Shown: piece by piece, positions 59,858 to 64,000 of the stretch
Numbering within the stretch: position 1 is the first letter of the stretch
Layout: every line of letters begins with the position of its first letter
Origin: Callipepla californica brunnescens
Taxonomy: Eukaryota; Chordata; Aves; Galliformes; Odontophoridae
Direction of reading: 5' to 3'
DNA: 64,000 nt
Assembly (NCBI GenBank): GCA_023055505.1
Contig: JALIRH010000035.1
Span: forward strand, 6,182,748 to 6,246,747
Made by a program: the position numbers and the translations under genes
The notes under the pieces: generated by a model
Told to the model about the DNA's origin: nothing
Database searches by the model: none
Seen by the model: the letters and a program-made list of their open reading frames with translations, nothing else

Positions 59858-60630
59858 TCCTATTTGTTATTTGTTTTTTTTTCCTGGTTCAGCCTTTGTT
59901 TCTTTTTCCACAGTTTTTACACCATCGTCTCCACCCTGGGGTCCTGAACTTTGTCTGCTCCCGCATCATCCCAGCCCGTTTCACAGCGGTGGTAAATGGT
60001 GCTCTACATCAGCTCAGGTGGAGTATTGTTTGAAGGCATTTTGTGACTCGTTATCCCATCATGAATTATGTTCTGTGTTTCTTTGATCTCTTTTTGCAGC
60101 TCAGCGGTGTTTAAGGCTTGCTGGGACTGCTCCGATGGATGGTGTAAGTATTGTGGGATCTGCAGAGCAGGAGATGGAGCATCACGAGCCCCTCGTTTGC
60201 GCATCGCTTGTACGCAGGCAGGTTTTCTGCTGGCCGCGGTAAGAGATGAAATGGGGGTTACGAGCGCTTCTTTCTCAGAGGAGCGCGTTTGTGTAAGAGC
60301 TGCTGCCCTACAAGTGTGGGGCAGCGCCCTCATTGCTGTTCTGTGTCGAACAGGTGGCCGTGGAGATCCGCAGCACTCCCGGGGATATAACGGCTGCACT
60401 GAGGACCGTGGGGTGCTCCGTGGAAGCGGTGAGGAACGGGAAGCTGCATCTCCTGGGACGGCTCAGAACCGCACTGTGCTGATGGTAACTGGTCGCCCAC
60501 ACAGGTAAGGACAGCGCGCACTCACCGGTGTTTGTCCATTGTGCACAGTGTGGTTCTCCCAGAGCTTTAGGGCTCCCAAAAGCTGCCTGTGCTTTTCCTT
60601 TTTCTCTTGGGTGCTGTCCTTGCTTCTGGC
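59858..60630. repeat. duplicated exon-intron module, copy 2
   Basis: Exon-like pieces at 60100-60238 and 60354-60504. Compared with copy 1, the first has two substitutions (one giving His to Arg in the open reading SAVFKACWDCSDGWCKYC...). The second piece and the intervening intron look identical to copy 1. The whole module, intron included, was copied recently, so conservation says nothing about coding. Confidence 0.8.
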
Positions 60631-60779
60631 GTTTCTCTGTAGTGTTTTCTTTGCATTTCCCCTTGGCTTTCTCTGCTCTGTTTCCCTTCCTTCCTTCAGC
60701 TTTCCCTATTTCATCTCCTTCCCTTTTGCCTTTGCCCTTACCCTGCAGTGTTCTTCTTTTGTTGAACTTTCTTTTGTCA

Positions 60780-61115
60780 TTGTACTCTTAGCCCAACTGG
60801 GGCTCTTCTGTTGGCCCAACTCAGACTCATCTCTTGGTGCCATACTCTTGGCCCGGCTCGGTCTCATCCCTTGGCACCGTGCTCTTGGCCCAGCTCGGGT
60901 TCGTCTCTTTGAGCCATATCCTTTGCCCAATTTGGGCTCTTCTCTTGGCCCAGCTTGGGTTCTTTTGGCGTCGTACTCTTAGCCCAACTTGGGCTCTTCT
61001 TCTGGCATCGTACTTATAGCCCAGCCCGGGCTCATCCCTCGATGTTGTACTCTTGGCCCAGCCTGGGCTTGTCTCTTTGTGCCATATCCTTGGCCCAGCT
61101 CGTGCTCATCTCTTG
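60780..61115. repeat. 35-40-bp tandem repeat
   Basis: Imperfect units such as actcttggcccagctcgggt and tcatctcttggcgccat, roughly nine copies, between the second module and the last exon-like piece. Confidence 0.8.
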
Positions 61116-61520
61116 GCGCCATACTCTTGATGCCGTCAGCGCATTCTTTGTGCCATTCCCGTTCCCGTTCTTTTGTTGTTCACTTGTGTGTTCTCCTTGT
61201 GTTTGCTCTTGGTGTTCTCTGCAGTGTTTTTCTTGTGTTCTCCCTTAGTTTTAGTGTGGATTTTTCTGTGCTGTTCTCCATACCCTTTGCCTGGGCTTTC
61301 TTGTGCACTTTCATTGCTTTGGTTTTTTTGGGGGGATTTTGCTTTGCTTTTGGTTCCCTGGGATCAGCTGGGAGGCAGCTTTGCTGTTAATCTTCACCTG
61401 ACTCTGCAGCTTAATGGGAGCTCTAAAGATGATTGTGTTCACACACGATGTAGCTCTAACCCTCAGCACTTGTAGAATTACCAGTGTTTCCTTTGTAACT
61501 ATGTTCCTTGTTGTTTACAG

Positions 61521-61720
61521 GTGACTGTTTCTCAGCGCACTTGTACTTCTTTCCATTGCCCTCATTGTGGTGATCCAGCACATCCACGTCCTTCCACGGG
61601 GCCTTCCTCCTCCCGGACCGACCGACGCTTCCTTCTGCCGCGATGTCCTCTTCCAACTTCTGCAGGTTTGCTCCGTGCCCTCACTGCGGTCACTAATAAA
61701 GATATGGGACAGACCCCACT
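61521..61720 (+). other. possible terminal exon of the rightward transcript
   Basis: Good acceptor (ttgtttacag) at 61520, then about 170 nt to an AATAAA at 61695-61700. One frame reads TCTSFHCPHCGDPAHPRP (Cys/His-rich) and another a hydrophobic LFLSALVLLSIALIVVIQ. No clear choice between coding and non-coding. Confidence 0.35.
61695..61700 (+). terminator. poly(A) signal AATAAA
   Basis: Canonical hexamer just after the last exon-like piece of the putative rightward transcript. The downstream element is weak. Confidence 0.4.
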
Positions 61721-61889
61721 TCCACTCGGGACAGAGCACCCACCAGCTGCGTGTAACGGTTTTTAGCTCCACCCTATGGTCCCGGCCATGGCACTTGTTC
61801 TTTATCCAGCCAATATTGTCCTCATCTCACTGCCCACCTGCACTCTTCTCCTGGAGAATCCCGTGGGTCATCACGTCCACTACTTTGTC

Positions 61890-63124
61890 TCACTTATGGG
61901 GTTGAGTTAGCTTTGCTTTGAATTTTCTTGTTGAGCAGGCTAACCCAACCCCACAACCAACACCCCTATCTCACACAGAGTCCTCTTGCACTCCTCTCTG
62001 ATTTGATTTGATTTGATTTGATTGCGGCCAATTGGCTACCAGCGCTGATTTCAGCGCAGCAGAGGCTTTTGCCTCTCCCAAATTGAGTTTAGTTAGGCCT
62101 TGCTTACGGGGTTGGGTTAGCTTGCTCAGTTTTTCCTTGTAGAGTAGGCTAACCCAACCCCGTAACCAACGCACGGCCGTTGGTTGGAGGCCTTTTGCCT
62201 CTTCCCGGCCACTCTGAGACTCGTGCCGGTTTGCGGCCACTCTGAGACTCGTGCCGGTTTGCGGCCACAGATAGATGCTGATTTCTGCTCACGCAGTGAT
62301 TTCTGCCTCTTCCAAATTGATTTCAGGCTTCACTTAGAGGGTTGAGTTAGCTTTGCTGTGAGTTTGCTTGTCCAGCAGGCTAACCCAACCCCATAACTGT
62401 CACCTCCATCTCACACAGAGTCCTCTTGCACTCCTCTCTGATTTGATTTGATTTGATTTGATTGCGGCCAATTGGCTACCAGCGCTGATTTCAGCGCAGC
62501 AGAGGCTTTTGTCTCTTCCAAATTGAGTTTAGTTAGGCCTTGCTTACGGGGTTGGGTTAGCTTGCTCAGTTTTTCCTTGTAGAGTAGGCTAACCCAACCC
62601 CGTAACCAACGCACGGCCGTTGGTTGGAGGCCTTTTGCCTCTTCCCGGCCACTCTGAGACTCGTGCCGGTTTGCGGCCACTCTGAGACTCGTGCCGGTTT
62701 GCGGCCACAGATAGATGCTGATTTCTGCTCACGCAGTGATTTCTGCCTCTTCCAAATTGACTTCAGACTTCACTTAGAGGGTTGAGTTAGCTTTGCTGTG
62801 AGTTTGCTTGTCCAGCAGGCTAACCCAACCCTGTCACCAACACCCCTATCTCACACAGAGTCCTCTTGCACTCCTCTCTGATTTGATTTGATTTGATTGC
62901 GGCCAATTGGCTACCAGCGCTGATTTCAGCGCAGCAGAGGCTTTTGCCTCTCCCAAATTGAGTTTAGTTAGGCCTTGCTTACGGGGTTGGGTTAGCTTGC
63001 TCAGTTTTTCCTTGTAGAGTAGGCTAACCCAACCCCGTAACCAACGCACGGCCGTTGGTTGGAGGCCTTTTGCCTCTTCCCGGCCACTCTGAGACTCGTG
63101 CCGGTTTGCGGCCACTCTGAGACT
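61890..63124. repeat. 440-bp tandem repeat with inverted-repeat hairpins, about 2.7 units
   Basis: Units register at 61971, 62411 and 62851 (tcacacagag), a spacing of 440 bp. Each holds a TGATT pentamer run, the pair agcgctgatttcagcgc, a perfect 18-bp inverted repeat (ttacggggttgggttagc / gctaacccaaccccgtaa) around a 26-nt loop, two copies of ccactctgagactcgtgccg, and a second imperfect inverted repeat of the same family. An 89-codon open frame on the - strand recurs per unit; this is repetition, not evidence of a gene. Confidence 0.93.
62114..62175. other. perfect inverted repeat (18-bp stem, 26-nt loop)
   Basis: Left arm ttacggggttgggttagc near 62105-62122 and right arm gctaacccaaccccgtaa near 62149-62166 are exact reverse complements. 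The same pair occurs in the next two units (near 62545-62606 and 62980-63045). RNA from either strand could fold into a hairpin. Confidence 0.7.
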
Positions 63125-63176
63125 TGAGTTCTGTCCATTTGACCTGAGGTCTGTGTTGATTTTGATGTGGGACCTG

Positions 63177-63490
63177 CTCTGGTGTTGTGTACAATGATGG
63201 GACTGCTCTGATGCTGTGTACAATGATGGACCCGCTCTGATGCTGTGTGGGATCTCCTCTGATGCTGTGTACAACGATGGACCCACTCTGATGCTGTGTA
63301 CAATGATGGACCCGCTCTGATGCTGTGTACAATGATGCTGTGTGTTATTCACTCTGATGCTGTGTACAATGATGTTGTGTGGCACCCGCTCTGATGCTGT
63401 GTACAATGACGGACCCGCTCTGATGCTGTGTACAATGGCGGACCCGCTCTGATGCTGTGTACAATGACGGACCCGCTCTGATGCTGTGTA
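63177..63490. repeat. 29-bp minisatellite, about 11 copies
   Basis: Unit ctctgatgctgtgtacaatg followed by acggacccg, with some units shortened (for example near 63245 and 63330-63375). Confidence 0.92.
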
Positions 63491-63701
63491 TTCTGTGGCT
63501 GTAACTGTTTCTCAGACCTGCTCTGAGTCTCTGTATGCCAACAATGATATCTGGAACGCACTCTGTATATGTATTTGCTATAATTGTCACTTGCACTGAT
63601 GCAGACACTGTGTATGCTGTGCCTGTAAATGTGTATTGTTTGCACTGCTCTGTGATGTATATTGCTGATATACAAGCAATGTCTTGTGTGTGTTGTGATG
63701 G

Positions 63702-63707
63702 AATAAA
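63702..63707 (+). terminator. poly(A) signal with GT-rich element
   Basis: AATAAA followed 20-35 nt later by gactgttgtgttacatttt, a textbook cleavage-site layout on the + strand. The transcript it would end is not identified; the sequence before it (63500-63700) is TG-rich and unlike known exons. It could also be the R region of an LTR. Confidence 0.45.
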
Positions 63708-63834
63708 GGAATATTTGTCACACTGAACTGACTGTTGTGTTACATTTTCTGCACCAGGAGCACATCACCATTCCAAGGTAGGTGTGACAGGTAAGTGTGG
63801 GGTTAGATTGAGTCTCTAGCTAGACTAAGCTTAG

Positions 63835-64000
63835 TGGTTAGTTAGTTGGTTGTTCTTGGTGGCTGGTAGAACTTAGTGCGTAGTTGGTTGCTGGTAGAAC
63901 TTTTAGTGCATAGTTGGTTACTGGTAGAACTTTTAGTGCATAGTTGGTTGCTGGTAGAACTTTTAGTGCATAGTTGGTTACTGGTAGAACTTTTAGTGCA
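63835..64000. repeat. 30-bp minisatellite, cut by the window end
   Basis: Units of gttggttgctggtagaactt followed by ttagtgcata, at least five copies, continuing past the window edge. Confidence 0.92.

Noticed and set aside
61971..63124. 89-codon - strand frame in each 440-bp unit
   Set aside because: Its recurrence is only the repeat itself; it spans the hairpin arms and the TGATT run.
61890..63124. Telomeric repeat
   Set aside because: GGGGTTGGGTTAGC arms are not tandem TTAGGG units.
1..64000. tRNA or rRNA genes
   Set aside because: No cloverleaf-like or rRNA-like sequence recognised. The tRNA-His similarity is limited to the 14-nt primer-binding site.

Overview
The window reads as nuclear DNA of a bird, most likely a galliform such as chicken. 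The evidence is vertebrate-type split exons with GT/AG borders, a 5'-truncated CR1-type LINE tail at about 19.11 kb, and GC-rich tandem repeats typical of bird microchromosomes. The species and chromosome are inferred, not proven.

Left part (1-19 kb). One recognisable gene lies on the + strand: the 3' thirteen coding exons of C2CD2L (TMEM24), from 3162 to 12820. All splice phases agree and they give about 596 codons of SMP lipid-transfer domain, C2 domain and basic C-terminal tail. The 5' exon(s), which carry the membrane anchor and the start of the SMP domain, were not found. A CpG island at about 1.69-1.93 kb could be a promoter. Non-coding sequence follows the stop codon, with poly(A) signals near 17.83 and 17.92 kb.

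Middle (19.25-43.64 kb). About 52 head-to-tail copies of a 459/460-bp satellite fill this stretch. Each unit is dense in CpG and contains three GCGCATGCGC palindromes (NRF1-type), an inverted CCAAT box, a CACGTGAC E-box, a GGGGCGGG GC box and CCGGAA sites, so it looks like a housekeeping promoter amplified as a satellite. Two alternating variant classes and a six-unit higher-order duplication are visible.

Right-middle (43.64-55.75 kb). This is a strongly strand-asymmetric C-rich minisatellite, about 33 bp per unit. It is interrupted by three copies of a retroviral R-U5/primer-binding-site/leader fragment on the - strand (tRNA-His-like PBS) and three copies of a second unique block. A 4.3-4.9-kb composite unit is tandemly duplicated.

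Right part (55.75-64 kb). Two head-to-head promoter-like elements share an identical inverted 20-mer. To the right lies a possible spliced rightward transcript with a recently duplicated exon-intron module and several minisatellites. After that come a 440-bp tandem repeat with perfect 18-bp-stem inverted repeats, a 29-bp minisatellite, a poly(A)-site-like sequence and a 30-bp minisatellite cut by the window end. Apart from C2CD2L I recognise no protein gene. The many long open frames between 19.7 and 55 kb are products of repetition.
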